A stretch of 64,000 nt of DNA from Sulfuritalea hydrogenivorans sk43H (GTDB lineage: Bacteria; Pseudomonadota; Gammaproteobacteria; Burkholderiales; Rhodocyclaceae), in assembly GCF_000828635.1 (NCBI RefSeq), contig NZ_AP012547.1, positions 2,914,001 to 2,978,000 of the forward strand, in the 5' to 3' direction. A program made the translations under genes and the position numbers. The notes below the pieces were generated by a model, which was not told the origin of the DNA, did no database searches, and saw nothing but the letters and a program-made list of their open reading frames with translations. Shown piece after piece: positions 38,733-47,690 of the stretch (the stretch's first letter is position 1; each line of letters starts with the position of its first letter).

Positions 38733-39488
38733 TCAGGCGCGCAGCTTGTAGCCACGCTTCAGCAGATTCAGGGTGAATGTGGCCAGCAGCGCCAGGCACG
38801 CGCTGACCACGGCAAGGCTGAGCCACGGCGACGCATCGGAAACACCGAAAAAGCCATGGCGAAAGCCGTCGATCATGTAGAAAACCGGGTTCCAGTGCGA
38901 CACCTGCTGCCAGAAAGTCGGCAATGAATTGACAGAGTAGAACACGCCGGAAAGAAACGTGAGCGGCATGATCAGGAAGTTCTGGAAGGCGGCGAGCTGG
39001 TCGAATTTGTCGGCCCAGATGCCGGCGATCACGCCGAGGCTGCCGAGAATGGCGCCGCCCATAAGCGCGAAGACCAGAATCCACCAGGGCTCGGCAAACG
39101 TCAGTGGCGCGAACCAGAAAGTGGCCAGCAGGACGCCCGCGCCGACGACCAGGCCCCGTACCACCGACGCCAGCACATAGGCGGCGAAGAACTCCAGGTA
39201 GGAAATCGGCGGCAGCAGGACAAAAACGATGTTGCCCGTCACCTTGGACTGGATCAGCGAGGACGAGGAATTGGCAAAGGCGTTCTGTAAAACCGACATC
39301 ATCACCAGCCCCGGGATCAGGAATGCGGTGTAGGCGACGCCATGCACCTTTACGTGCCCCTCCAGCACATGGGAAAAGATCAGCAGGTAGAGCAGTGCCG
39401 TCAGCACCGGCGCGGCGACCGTCTGCGAGGCCACTTTCCAGAAGCGCAGTACTTCCTTGTACAGAAGGGTTGAAAAGCCGCCGCTCAT
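38733..39488 (-). CDS. ABC-2 type transporter permease (YadH-like)
   Basis: 251 residues from MSGGFSTLLYKEVLRFWKVASQTVAAPVLTALLYLLIFSHVL: six predicted membrane helices and the ABC-2 motif FLSGVFYSVNSLPTFWQQVSHWNPVFYMIDGFRHGFFG. It pairs with the ATPase gene one base upstream. The YadGH group's substrate is unknown; its place next to the mla genes suggests an envelope lipid or polymer. Confidence 0.85.
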   Translation of the reverse strand: MSGGFSTLLYKEVLRFWKVASQTVAAPVLTALLYLLIFSHVLEGHVKVHGVAYTAFLIPGLVMMSVLQNAFANSSSSLIQSKVTGNIVFVLLPPISYLEFFAAYVLASVVRGLVVGAGVLLATFWFAPLTFAEPWWILVFALMGGAILGSLGVIAGIWADKFDQLAAFQNFLIMPLTFLSGVFYSVNSLPTFWQQVSHWNPVFYMIDGFRHGFFGVSDASPWLSLAVVSACLALLATFTLNLLKRGYKLRA

Positions 39489-39489
39489 C

Positions 39490-40401
39490 TCAGCTCTGTT
39501 GCCCTTGTTGCGACCCTTGCATGACCCGGACAAAAACCTCCTCCAGATCGGGCTTGCCGATTTCAAGATCGTCGATCCGGCAGCCTGCGGCGCGAATTTT
39601 CGTCAGCATCGGCTCGACTTCTTCAAAGCCGTCAAAGGGCAAGGACCACCATCCGCCATTCTGGGCGGCATCGCGAACGAGTTCGGGCGGCATCGCGCCG
39701 TCGGTGCGCAAGCGCAGGCTGTGGGCAGAGAAGCGGCGCAGCAGATTCACCGTGGTATCGAGGGCAACCACGCGGCCGGCCTTGAGCATCGCAATGCGTG
39801 TGCACAGATTCTCGGCTTCCTCAAGATAGTGCGTGGTCAGCACGATGGTGTGTCCCGCTTCGTTGAGCTGCCGGATGAAAGCCCACAAGGTCTGCCGCAA
39901 CTCGACATCGACGCCGGCGGTCGGTTCGTCGAGCACGATCACCGGCGGACGATGCACCAGCGCCTGCGCCACCAGCACCCGGCGCTTCATGCCGCCGGAC
40001 AGCATGCGCATGTTGGCGTTGGCCTTGGACGTAAGACCCAGTTTCTCCAGTATCTCGTCGATCCAGGCGTCGTTGTCGCCGATGCCGAAATAGCCGGACT
40101 GGATTTTCAGCGACTCGCGCACCGTGAAAAAAGGATCGAATACCAGTTCCTGCGGCACGACCCCAAGATGACGCCGCGCCACGCGATAGTCCGACTGCAC
40201 GTCGTGCCCCATCACCGAAAGGCTGCCGGAATCGGCCCGAACCAGGCCGGCAAGCGCCGAGATCAGGGTGGTCTTGCCGGCGCCATTGGGGCCCAGCAGC
40301 CCGAAAAACTCGCCCTGCCGGACCTCAAGATCGACCCGGTCGAGTGCCTGGGTACTGCCAAAACACTTTGAGACCTGCTGAATGCGGATCGCAGCGGACA
40401 T
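39490..40401 (-). CDS. ABC transporter ATP-binding protein (YadG-like)
   Basis: 303 residues from MSAAIRIQQVSKCFGSTQALDRVDLEV. Walker A is GPNGAGKTT, the signature is MLSGGMKRRVLVAQAL, and Walker B is VIVLDEPTAGVD followed by the H-loop LTTHYLEEAE. The long C-terminal extension is usual for ABC-2 exporters of this group. The start was set at 40401; a longer frame overlaps the mlaB end. Confidence 0.88.
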   Translation of the reverse strand: MSAAIRIQQVSKCFGSTQALDRVDLEVRQGEFFGLLGPNGAGKTTLISALAGLVRADSGSLSVMGHDVQSDYRVARRHLGVVPQELVFDPFFTVRESLKIQSGYFGIGDNDAWIDEILEKLGLTSKANANMRMLSGGMKRRVLVAQALVHRPPVIVLDEPTAGVDVELRQTLWAFIRQLNEAGHTIVLTTHYLEEAENLCTRIAMLKAGRVVALDTTVNLLRRFSAHSLRLRTDGAMPPELVRDAAQNGGWWSLPFDGFEEVEPMLTKIRAAGCRIDDLEIGKPDLEEVFVRVMQGSQQGQQS

Positions 40402-40426
40402 GAACGTGACCAACCCGAAGGCTGCG

Positions 40427-40708
40427 TCAGGGCTGCGGAAGGAGGTCGGCAACGCCGTAGACGGCGGCGAGGCTCAGCAGATTCTGCGGCGGGTTCAGAA
40501 GGCGCAAGGTTTTGCCGCCGGCCTTCGCTGCGCGCATCCAGCCGAAGACCACGGCAAGGCAGGAGGAGTCCATCTCGGTGACGGCGGCGAGATCGAATGC
40601 GGCGGCATTCGACGCGATCGCTGCTTCACCTTCGGCAAGCAGTGCGGCAGCGCCCGACATGGTCATCGGGCCTGACACTTCGACGTGATCACCCGTGATG
40701 CGGATCAT
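40427..40708 (-). CDS. mlaB: STAS-domain protein MlaB
   Basis: 93 residues: MIRITGDHVEVSGPMTMSGAAALLAEGEAAI and DLAAVTEMDSSCLAVVFGWMRAAKAGGKTLRLLNPPQNLLSLAAVYGV, the STAS fold with the DSS loop used by MlaB to stabilise the MlaF ATPase. It is the last gene of the mla operon, separated from mlaC by a hairpin repeat. Confidence 0.87.
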   Translation of the reverse strand: MIRITGDHVEVSGPMTMSGAAALLAEGEAAIASNAAAFDLAAVTEMDSSCLAVVFGWMRAAKAGGKTLRLLNPPQNLLSLAAVYGVADLLPQP

Positions 40709-40811
40709 GGTCTGCCGCCGGGCCGCCCCAAGGCGGACCTTTCAGGAGTCTGCGAGCAACGCGAGCCGAAATCACCCCTTTTCCCGGAAAAGGGGATGGG
40801 GGAAAAGTCGT
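40709..40811. repeat. Composite hairpin repeat between mlaC and mlaB (copy 2)
   Basis: The gap holds GCCGGGCCGCCCCAAGG (40717-40733), GGAGTC, GCGAGCC, TCACCCC and a perfect 10-bp hairpin CCCCTTTTCC/GGAAAAGGGG (40775-40784 with 40786-40795), then ATGGGGG. The order of these blocks matches the hisF-hisI element at 27951-28062 read on the minus strand. The hairpin arms differ in sequence but keep pairing. It is probably the same extragenic repeat family. Confidence 0.62.
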
Positions 40812-41432
40812 TCATTTCTTTACCGAGGTCGCCTCGCCGGACTTGTTCTTTGCCTGGAGGGACTTGATCAGGCCGTCAATACCGTTGTTGCGTACTTCGG
40901 AAGCGAAGGACTCGCGGTAATTGGTGACCAGGCTGATGCCGCCAACCTCGATGTCATAGACCTTCCAGGCGGTCCCGGACTTTTCCAGGAAGTAGTCCAG
41001 TTCGATGTTCTTGCCGGCACCCGCCTGCTTGATCTCGGTGCGGACACGGACGTCGGTCTCGCCAGCCTTGAGCGTGAAGGGTTTGAAATTGACGGTCTGG
41101 TTCTTGTACTCGGTCAGCGCCTTGGAATAGGTGCGCACCAGCAGGAGGCGAAACTCGTCGGTCAGCACCTTCTGCTGCGCCGGAGTGGTCTGGCGCCAGT
41201 CCCGCGCCATCGCCAGTTGCGTCATGCGCGTGAAGTTGAAGTGCGGCAGCACCTTGGCATCAACCAGGTCGATGGCCTTTTTGGTGTTGCCGGACTGGAT
41301 GTCCTTGTCCTTGCGGACAATGTCCAGCACCTCGTTGGTAACGTTCTTGACGAGCACGTCGGGGGCGACTTCCTGCGCCATCGCCGTCGTGGCGATGAGC
41401 AGGCCGCTGAAGAATGCAAACAGGGATTTCAT
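40812..41432 (-). CDS. mlaC: Periplasmic phospholipid-binding protein MlaC
   Basis: 206 residues from MKSLFAFFSGLLIATTAMAQEVAPDVLVKNVTNEVLD, with a signal peptide ending AMA. VLPHFNFTRMTQLAMARDWR and WKVYDIEVGGISLVTNYRESFASEV are MlaC signatures. It shuttles phospholipid between MlaA at the outer membrane and MlaFEDB. The start at 41432 places the signal peptide at the N terminus. Confidence 0.93.
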   Translation of the reverse strand: MKSLFAFFSGLLIATTAMAQEVAPDVLVKNVTNEVLDIVRKDKDIQSGNTKKAIDLVDAKVLPHFNFTRMTQLAMARDWRQTTPAQQKVLTDEFRLLLVRTYSKALTEYKNQTVNFKPFTLKAGETDVRVRTEIKQAGAGKNIELDYFLEKSGTAWKVYDIEVGGISLVTNYRESFASEVRNNGIDGLIKSLQAKNKSGEATSVKK

Positions 41433-41483
41433 TCTGGATTTCCTGAGATTACTGGTATTGGGCCACATGCGCCCGCGGGGATA

Positions 41484-42311
41484 CTAATTCGCTACGGCCG
41501 GTTCCGTGCTGGCCACCAGGACGGATGCGGGCGTTGCTTCGGCCCGCGGCTCGCCGGCTTGCGCTTCGGCGCTGGCCGCCGGATCCGCCGACTCAGCATT
41601 CGCCTCCACTTCCCGCGGCGGATTGCCGTCGTGAATCAGGTTGCGGCGGCGCTGCAGATAGGCGTCGCGCATGTACGAATACTTGTCCAGCGCGGCTTCC
41701 TCGATGACCTTGTCGGCCGGCAGCAGATTGGCCCGGTCGTTCACCAGGCGCAGAGCCAGTGCGATATCGCGGGTCCGCTCCGGATTGTGGTTCGCCACCG
41801 GATCGGTCGCAACATCGAGCACCAGGCCGACGGTGTCGCGGACGGTGCGCGAGCCGAATACCGGAATCACCACATAGGCGCCATTGCCGACACCCCAGCG
41901 ACCAAAGGTCTGGCCGAAATCCTCTTCATGCTTTTCGAGGCCGGCATCCGATGCGAAATCGATCACGCCCAGCAGGCCGACAGTACTGTTGATCACCACC
42001 CGGCCCAGATCGCTGAATGCCTCCGGCACCTTGCCCTGCAACAGGTTATTCACGCCGATGAAGAGGTCTTCGATGTTGCTGAAGAAATTGGTGACGCCCG
42101 TCTTGATCGGTGAAGGCAGCACGTGGTCGTAGCCCTTGGCGACCGGCTTGATGATCGCCGAATCGAGCCCTTCGTTGAAAGCGAACATGGCGCGATTGAA
42201 GCCCTCGATCGGATCCTTGGGATTTCCCGAGGTGGCGCACCCGGTCAACAAGCCAACGGCTGCAATGGCCATGGCGACGGATTTGATGCGGGCAGGGAAG
42301 GTGGTCTTCAT
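41484..42311 (-). CDS. mlaA: Outer-membrane lipoprotein MlaA (VacJ)
   Basis: 275 residues: a lipoprotein signal with lipobox LLTGC, then DPIEGFNRAMFAFNEGLDSAIIKPVAKGYDHVLPSPIKTGVTNFFSNIEDLFIGVNNLLQGK, the MlaA core, and FGRWGVGNGAYVVIPVFGSRTVRD. It removes phospholipid from the outer leaflet. The C-terminal tail (about 235-275) is Ala/Pro/Glu-rich and variable. Confidence 0.93.
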   Translation of the reverse strand: MKTTFPARIKSVAMAIAAVGLLTGCATSGNPKDPIEGFNRAMFAFNEGLDSAIIKPVAKGYDHVLPSPIKTGVTNFFSNIEDLFIGVNNLLQGKVPEAFSDLGRVVINSTVGLLGVIDFASDAGLEKHEEDFGQTFGRWGVGNGAYVVIPVFGSRTVRDTVGLVLDVATDPVANHNPERTRDIALALRLVNDRANLLPADKVIEEAALDKYSYMRDAYLQRRRNLIHDGNPPREVEANAESADPAASAEAQAGEPRAEATPASVLVASTEPAVAN

Positions 42312-42331
42312 TCTTCTCGGGTACCTGTTAA

Positions 42332-42808
42332 CTACTTTTTGCTCTTGTCGCCATCCTCGGCGGCCTTGTTGAACATGAACTGGCTGATCAGCTTTTCCAG
42401 AACCACCGCCGACTGGGTCTTCTTGATCGTATCCCCCGGTTTCAGCATTTCCGTGTCGCCGCCCACTTCGAATCCTATGTACTGCTCGCCCAGCAAACCC
42501 GACGTGTTGATCGTCGCGAAGGTATCGCGCGGGAACTTGTAACGCGCATCGAGCTGGATGGTGACCACGCCGAGATAGGCCTCGGGATCGAAGCGAATCT
42601 CCGTCACGCGTCCCACCACGACGCCGGCGCTCTTGACCGCGCCGCGCACCTTCAGGCCGCCGATGTTATCAAATTTGGCGTGGATTGCATAAGTCTCCCC
42701 GCTGCTGGACGATGCCAGGTTGCCCACTTTGAGGGCAAGAAACAACAGTGCGCCCAATCCGACGGCGACGAAAAATCCGACCCAGAGGTCAAGTGTAGTA
42801 CGGCTCAT
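42332..42808 (-). CDS. mlaD: MCE-domain protein MlaD
   Basis: 158 residues: one N-terminal transmembrane helix (WVGFFVAVGLGALLFLALKVGNL) and an MCE domain (AKFDNIGGLKVRGAVKSAGVVVGRVTEIRFD ... GLLGEQYIGFEVGG). It forms the hexameric periplasmic ring on MlaE that receives lipid from MlaC. Confidence 0.93.
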   Translation of the reverse strand: MSRTTLDLWVGFFVAVGLGALLFLALKVGNLASSSSGETYAIHAKFDNIGGLKVRGAVKSAGVVVGRVTEIRFDPEAYLGVVTIQLDARYKFPRDTFATINTSGLLGEQYIGFEVGGDTEMLKPGDTIKKTQSAVVLEKLISQFMFNKAAEDGDKSKK

Positions 42809-42809
42809 G

Positions 42810-43604
42810 TCATGTCCCTGTAAACATGAAGGCGGTGAGAATGAAGTCGGCGGCCAGAATGGCCAGCGACGATGTTACAACGGTACGCGTGGTCGCCCCG
42901 GAAACGCCCTCGGCGGTCGGCTCGGCATCGTAGCCTTCGAATACGGCGACCCAGCTGACGATGACACCGAAGACACAGCTTTTGATGACGCCGTTGAGGA
43001 TGTCCTCGCGAAAATCGACGGATGCCTGCATCTGCGACCAGAACGAGCCCTCGTCGACGCCGATCAGTTGCACGCCGACCAGATAGCCGCCAAAGATGCC
43101 CATCGCGGAAAACAGCGCGGCCAGCAGGGGCATTGAAATCACCCCGCCCCAGAAACGCGGCGCCACGACACGGGCAATCGGATCGACGGCCATCATTTCC
43201 ATGGCGGAAAGCTGCTCGGTCGCCTTCATCATGCCGATTTCGGCGGTCATTGCCGAACCGGCGCGACTGGCAAACAGCAGGGCCGCAACCACCGGACCCA
43301 GTTCACGGACCAGAGACAATGAGACCAGAACGCCCAGCGCCTCGGTAGAACCGTAGCGCGCCAGGGTGTCATAGCCCTGCAAGCCGAGCACCATGCCGAC
43401 AAACAGGCCCGAGACCAGAATGATGATCAGGCTCAGGACGCCGGTGAAGTAGATTTCCCGAATGGTCAGATGGATGCGCCGCAACGACGTACCCGAATAC
43501 ATCAGGATGGCCAGAAAGAAGCGGCTGGCATAACCGAGCCGCCAGATGCGCCCGGTAAACTGCTGCCCCAGCCTGCGCAGGCCCCGCGCCAGACCGTTAT
43601 CCAC
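42810..43604 (-). CDS. mlaE: Phospholipid ABC transporter permease MlaE
   Basis: 264 residues with a GTG start. [27 protein letters not shown] and [46 protein letters not shown] are MlaE signatures, with five to six membrane helices. It overlaps mlaF by eight bases and lies one base before mlaD. Confidence 0.94.
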   Translation of the reverse strand: MDNGLARGLRRLGQQFTGRIWRLGYASRFFLAILMYSGTSLRRIHLTIREIYFTGVLSLIIILVSGLFVGMVLGLQGYDTLARYGSTEALGVLVSLSLVRELGPVVAALLFASRAGSAMTAEIGMMKATEQLSAMEMMAVDPIARVVAPRFWGGVISMPLLAALFSAMGIFGGYLVGVQLIGVDEGSFWSQMQASVDFREDILNGVIKSCVFGVIVSWVAVFEGYDAEPTAEGVSGATTRTVVTSSLAILAADFILTAFMFTGT

Positions 43605-44412
43605 GACGCACCGCGCCTTCCATCAATTCTTCGCCATAGGGGCGGGAAGGATACTGGAAAGGCACCGGACCATCGGCCTCGCCCCAGATGAACTGATGCA
43701 CATAGGGCACCGTGGAATGCTTCATCTCCTCGGCCGTGCCTTCCGCGACAATCTTTCCTTCGGAGACGAAATAGACATAATCGACGATTTTCAATGACTC
43801 CTGTACATCATGGGTGACGACGATCGAACTGGCGCCCAGCGCGTCGGTCAGCTTGCGGATCAATTCGCCGACGATGGACAGCGAAATCGGATCGAGGCCG
43901 GCAAAAGGCTCGTCGTACATGATCAGCATCGGATCCAGCGCTATCGCACGCGCCAGGGCAACCCGACGGGCCATGCCGCCGGAAAGTTCCGCCGGCATCA
44001 GGTCATGTGCGCCGCGCAAGCCCACCGCATGCAGTTTCATCATGACCAGATCGCGAATCAGGGCTTCCGGCAGGTTGGTGTGCTCACGCATCTGAAAGGC
44101 AATGTTGTCATACACCGACATGTCGGTAAACAGGGCGCCAAACTGGAACAGCATGCCCATGCGCCGACGCAGGCCGTACAAACCATCGGAACCCAGCTCG
44201 TGCACCACCTGTCCGCCGACCCTCACCTCGCCTGAAGTCGGCTTCAGCTGGCCGCCGATCAGGCGCAGGGTTGTGGTCTTGCCGCAGCCCGAACTCCCCA
44301 TCACGGCCACAACCTTGCCGCGTGGAATCGTCATGTTGATTCCGGTAAGTATCGGCCGGCTGTCGTACGTGAAGTTCAGATCGCGGATTTCGACAAGAGA
44401 TTCCTGAGACAT
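43597..44412 (-). CDS. mlaF: Phospholipid ABC transporter ATPase MlaF
   Basis: 271 residues from [33 protein letters not shown]. Walker A is GSSGCGKTT, the signature is [19 protein letters not shown], and Walker B is [12 protein letters not shown]. The start at 44412 was preferred to an open extension toward 44520 that overlaps the divergent regulator region. It is the first gene of mlaFEDACB and likely powers retrograde phospholipid transport. Confidence 0.94.
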   Translation of the reverse strand: MSQESLVEIRDLNFTYDSRPILTGINMTIPRGKVVAVMGSSGCGKTTTLRLIGGQLKPTSGEVRVGGQVVHELGSDGLYGLRRRMGMLFQFGALFTDMSVYDNIAFQMREHTNLPEALIRDLVMMKLHAVGLRGAHDLMPAELSGGMARRVALARAIALDPMLIMYDEPFAGLDPISLSIVGELIRKLTDALGASSIVVTHDVQESLKIVDYVYFVSEGKIVAEGTAEEMKHSTVPYVHQFIWGEADGPVPFQYPSRPYGEELMEGAVRRG

Positions 44413-44592
44413 GTCCACACCGGGAACCCCGGTCAAATTCACAGCGGATAATTTTAGCAGAATCGGATGGTCCGACGCTTGGCCGCAGCGGGTGAAGAAC
44501 GGGGTAAACGCCATCCACAACTGAAATTGGGCGCTCCCACTTTCCGCTATGATGCCCGAATTGACTCAACCAACCCCCGCCTCGCCCCATCC

Positions 44593-46074
44593 TTGACCTC
44601 ATCCGACAGCAAAATCGAGTTGCTGATCGTCGACGATGACCCGCTGATCGCCGACGCACTGGGCTATTTTCTCGGCCGTGACTACGCCGTAAGCACCGCA
44701 TCGACGCGCAGCGAGGCGATCGAATTGCTGCGCGGCGGGAAAGCCGCCCCTGCCCTGGCATTGATCGACCTCGGCCTGCCGCCCACGCCCCATCGTCCGG
44801 ATGAAGGTTTCGCCCTGATCGCCGACATCCTCGCCCATGCGCCGGAAACCCGGATCGTGGTGCTGTCCGGCCAGAGCGACGAGCTTAATGCGCGTCATGC
44901 GCGAGCGCTCGGCGCAACCGAGTTCGTGGCGAAGCCGGCGGATCCGGAATACCTGCGCAAGCTGATCCGCCGCGTGTTGTCTTTTAGAGACACGTCGCCG
45001 GAGATGGATGACGGCCTCATCGGCGACAGCGCCCCACTGCAAAAACTGCGGGCCCAGCTCAGGCAGTTCGCACGTTCGCCCTTCCCGGTGCTGATCGAAG
45101 GCGAGTCGGGCAGCGGCAAGGAACTTGCCGCCGCAGCCCTGCACCGGCTCTCCGAGCGCGCCGCGAAGCCGTATCTGGCGCTCAACTGCGCCGCGATCTC
45201 GCCCAGCCTGGTGGAAGCCACGCTGTTCGGCCACAGCAAGGGGGCATTCACCGGTGCCAGCGGCCCGCGAACGGGTTATTTCGAGGACGCGTCGGATGGA
45301 ACGCTGTTTCTCGATGAAATCGGCGAACTTCCCCTCGATCTGCAGCCAAAACTCCTGCGCGTGCTTGAAAACGGCGAATTCCAGCGCATCGGCGAGACCC
45401 AGGCGCGCCACTCGGCCGCGCGCATCGTCACGGCAACCAACCGCGACCTGAAGAAAGAAGTTCGCGAAGGGCGCTTCCGCGCCGACCTGTACCACCGGCT
45501 GTCGGTATTCACGATCGCCATACCGCCGCTGCGGGATCTCGGCGACGATCGCATCCGCCTGCTCGAACACTTTCGTTCGGTCTACGCGGCACAGGCCAAC
45601 CTGCCGCGTTTCTGGCTCACCACGGAAGCGACGGAACGCCTGCTGGCCTACCGGTTCCCGGGAAATGTCCGTGAATTGCGCAATATCGCGATTCGCCTGA
45701 CGACCAAGTTTGCCGGCGAGGAGGTCGGCATCAAGGAGCTCGAAGCCGAACTGGATCCCGGCAATGAGACCCATGCAATCGGCGTCCCGCCAGCGCCGAC
45801 TCTGATGGCCGGCGATGAACTCGTATCGATTGCCCTGAACGATATCCAGGACCACCGCGACTTCAACCTCGACGCCACCCTGCGACGCTGGGAAGAAGCC
45901 TACATCGAAGCCGCGCAGCAGGTCGCCCATGGCAATATGAGCCAGGCAGCGCGACTGCTCGGCATAAACCGCACCACGCTTTACAATCGCATCGACACGC
46001 TGGCCCGGGAAAGCGCGGCTTCTGTGAAGGCCAACGCCGGCTTGAGTGGCGTCAAGCAAAGCGGCCGCAACTGA
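44593..46074 (+). CDS. NtrC-type sigma54-dependent response regulator
   Basis: 493 residues from a TTG just before DSKIELLIVDDDPLIADALGYFLG; an ATG-less extension to 44467 is open, so the start is uncertain. Receiver phosphorylation site: LALIDLGLP. The AAA+ domain has Walker A GESGSGKE, an intact GAFTGA loop (HSKGAFTGASG) and LFLDEIGELP. The C-terminal Fis-type HTH is MSQAARLLGINRTTLYNRI. It should activate sigma54 promoters in response to an unlinked sensor kinase. The linker at about residue 400 contains [13 protein letters not shown], encoded with the recurrent word and nearly identical over 23 bases to the Nif3-like gene. Confidence 0.85.
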   Translation: MTSSDSKIELLIVDDDPLIADALGYFLGRDYAVSTASTRSEAIELLRGGKAAPALALIDLGLPPTPHRPDEGFALIADILAHAPETRIVVLSGQSDELNARHARALGATEFVAKPADPEYLRKLIRRVLSFRDTSPEMDDGLIGDSAPLQKLRAQLRQFARSPFPVLIEGESGSGKELAAAALHRLSERAAKPYLALNCAAISPSLVEATLFGHSKGAFTGASGPRTGYFEDASDGTLFLDEIGELPLDLQPKLLRVLENGEFQRIGETQARHSAARIVTATNRDLKKEVREGRFRADLYHRLSVFTIAIPPLRDLGDDRIRLLEHFRSVYAAQANLPRFWLTTEATERLLAYRFPGNVRELRNIAIRLTTKFAGEEVGIKELEAELDPGNETHAIGVPPAPTLMAGDELVSIALNDIQDHRDFNLDATLRRWEEAYIEAAQQVAHGNMSQAARLLGINRTTLYNRIDTLARESAASVKANAGLSGVKQSGRN

Positions 46075-46123
46075 AAGCGCGCCAACCCGCAGCAATGAGA
46101 GACCGGACTGCCTGACCGACACC

Positions 46124-47575
46124 ATGTACCTGGACCACTTCGGACTTAGCGAGGCACCTTTCCGCATCACGCCCCATACCGACTTTTTCTTTGACGGGGC
46201 CAATCGCGGCGCGACGCTTGACGCACTGATCTATGCCGTTACCCACGACGAAGGCATCGTCAAGGTCAGCGGCGAAGTCGGCAGCGGCAAGACCATGCTC
46301 TGCCGCGTGCTGATGGAACGCCTGCCGGAAAACGTCACCATCATCTATCTGGCCAATCCGTCGCTGTCGCGTGATGACATCCTCTATGCGATTGCCGACG
46401 AACTGCGCCTCAACGTTCCCGACAACGCACGCTCTTCCGTGGTGTTGCGCGCCTTGCAGGACCACCTGATCAAGTCCTTCGGCGAAGGCCGGCAGGTCGT
46501 GGTGCTGATCGACGAAGCGCATGCCATGCCGGCGGAAACCCTGGAAGAAATCCGTCTGCTGTCGAACCTCGAGGCCAACCGCAACAAGCTGCTGCAACTG
46601 GTGCTGTTCGGCCAGCCGGAACTGAACGACATTCTTGCCCGCCCGGACATGCGGCAACTGAAGGAACGCATCACCCACAACTTCGGCCTGGAGCCGCTGG
46701 TGCGCGACGACATCGCCCACTACCTCGACTTCCGCATGCGCGCCGCGGGCTACAAGGGCCCCAGCGTGTTCTCGCCGCCGGCCTTGAAGATGATCGCGCA
46801 AAGCTCGCTCGGTCTTACCCGCCGGATCAACATCCTCGCCGACAAGAGCCTGCTTGCGGCCTTTTCCGCGGGCAGCCACCAGATTGGCACCAAGGAGATA
46901 CAAGCTGCCATTCGGGACTGCGAATTCAGCGAAGCAACCTACGGCGGCAGGGGAACGAAAAAGCCGCGGACACTCTGGCTTGCCGCCCTGCTCGGCCTGG
47001 CCGCCCTGGCGGGAATCGCCTGGCTGCTGACCGCATCGCACAACGATCCAGCCATTCCCGCAACGTCCGCGATCACACCGATAGCACCGGCTGCGCCTGC
47101 GGCCGCAGTGGTCGCCTCTGCCGCGCCAGTCCCGCCACCCGCCACGATCCCGCCACCCGCACCGTCGCCCGCACCGGGCGCAACGCCTCCACCCGAGACC
47201 AAGGCAGAGCCCGCCGACGTCACGCCACCATCGCCACCATCGCCACCCCGTGCCGGACCGCTAACCCAGGCAAGGCTTGAAGCGGGACGCGCCTGGCTGG
47301 AACAACAGCCAAACGACCGCTGGTTCATTCAAGTGTTCGCCACGGACGCAAGCCGGCATGGTGAAATCGAATCCATGTTGCGAAGGCTGCCGCCCAGCAA
47401 GCCGGAAATGGACAATGTCCGTGTGTATTACTCCGAACTCAGCGGCAAGCCACGCTATGGAGTCATGTATGGAGAATATGCAACGCGGGCAGCAGCGGTC
47501 GCTGCGATAGGTGATCTGCCAAAGTCGCTGCGGGTGATAAAACCCTATCCGCGACAGGTCGTACGTCTTCGCTGA
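46124..47575 (+). CDS. mshM: MshM/ExeA-like AAA ATPase with C-terminal SPOR-like domain
   Basis: 483 residues from MYLDHFGLSEAPFRITPHTDFFF, the ExeA/MshM start. Walker A is GEVGSGKT, Walker B is VVVLIDEAH, and sensor residues lie in LVLFGQPELNDIL. After about residue 285 come a membrane helix (LWLAALLGLAALAGIAWLL), a long Ala/Pro linker, and a SPOR-type domain (DRWFIQVFATDASRHGEIESML ... YYSELSGKPRYGVMYGEY). It may link pilus secretin assembly to septal or denuded peptidoglycan. It precedes the MshL secretin by 115 bases. Confidence 0.8.
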   Translation: MYLDHFGLSEAPFRITPHTDFFFDGANRGATLDALIYAVTHDEGIVKVSGEVGSGKTMLCRVLMERLPENVTIIYLANPSLSRDDILYAIADELRLNVPDNARSSVVLRALQDHLIKSFGEGRQVVVLIDEAHAMPAETLEEIRLLSNLEANRNKLLQLVLFGQPELNDILARPDMRQLKERITHNFGLEPLVRDDIAHYLDFRMRAAGYKGPSVFSPPALKMIAQSSLGLTRRINILADKSLLAAFSAGSHQIGTKEIQAAIRDCEFSEATYGGRGTKKPRTLWLAALLGLAALAGIAWLLTASHNDPAIPATSAITPIAPAAPAAAVVASAAPVPPPATIPPPAPSPAPGATPPPETKAEPADVTPPSPPSPPRAGPLTQARLEAGRAWLEQQPNDRWFIQVFATDASRHGEIESMLRRLPPSKPEMDNVRVYYSELSGKPRYGVMYGEYATRAAAVAAIGDLPKSLRVIKPYPRQVVRLR

Positions 47576-47626
47576 AGCATTCCGGAACGTCGAAACTGAG
47601 CCGTATCAGCCTATTAAATCATTGAG

Positions 47627-47654
47627 TTGCATCGTAAACATAATGTGTTATGCT
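47627..47654 (+). promoter_or_regulatory. Sigma70-type promoter of the mshL-led pilus operon
   Basis: TTGCAT (47627-47632) is followed after 16 bases by TATGCT (47649-47654), preceded by TG at 47646-47647, which is an extended -10. The region is strikingly AT-rich compared with its surroundings. A GGGGG ribosome-binding site and the TTG start of mshL follow. No sigma54 site (GG-N10-GC) is apparent here, so the neighbouring sigma54 regulator probably acts elsewhere. Confidence 0.5.
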
Positions 47655-47690
47655 AATTTCAGTTGTCAAATTACCTAATCGGGGGTTCGT

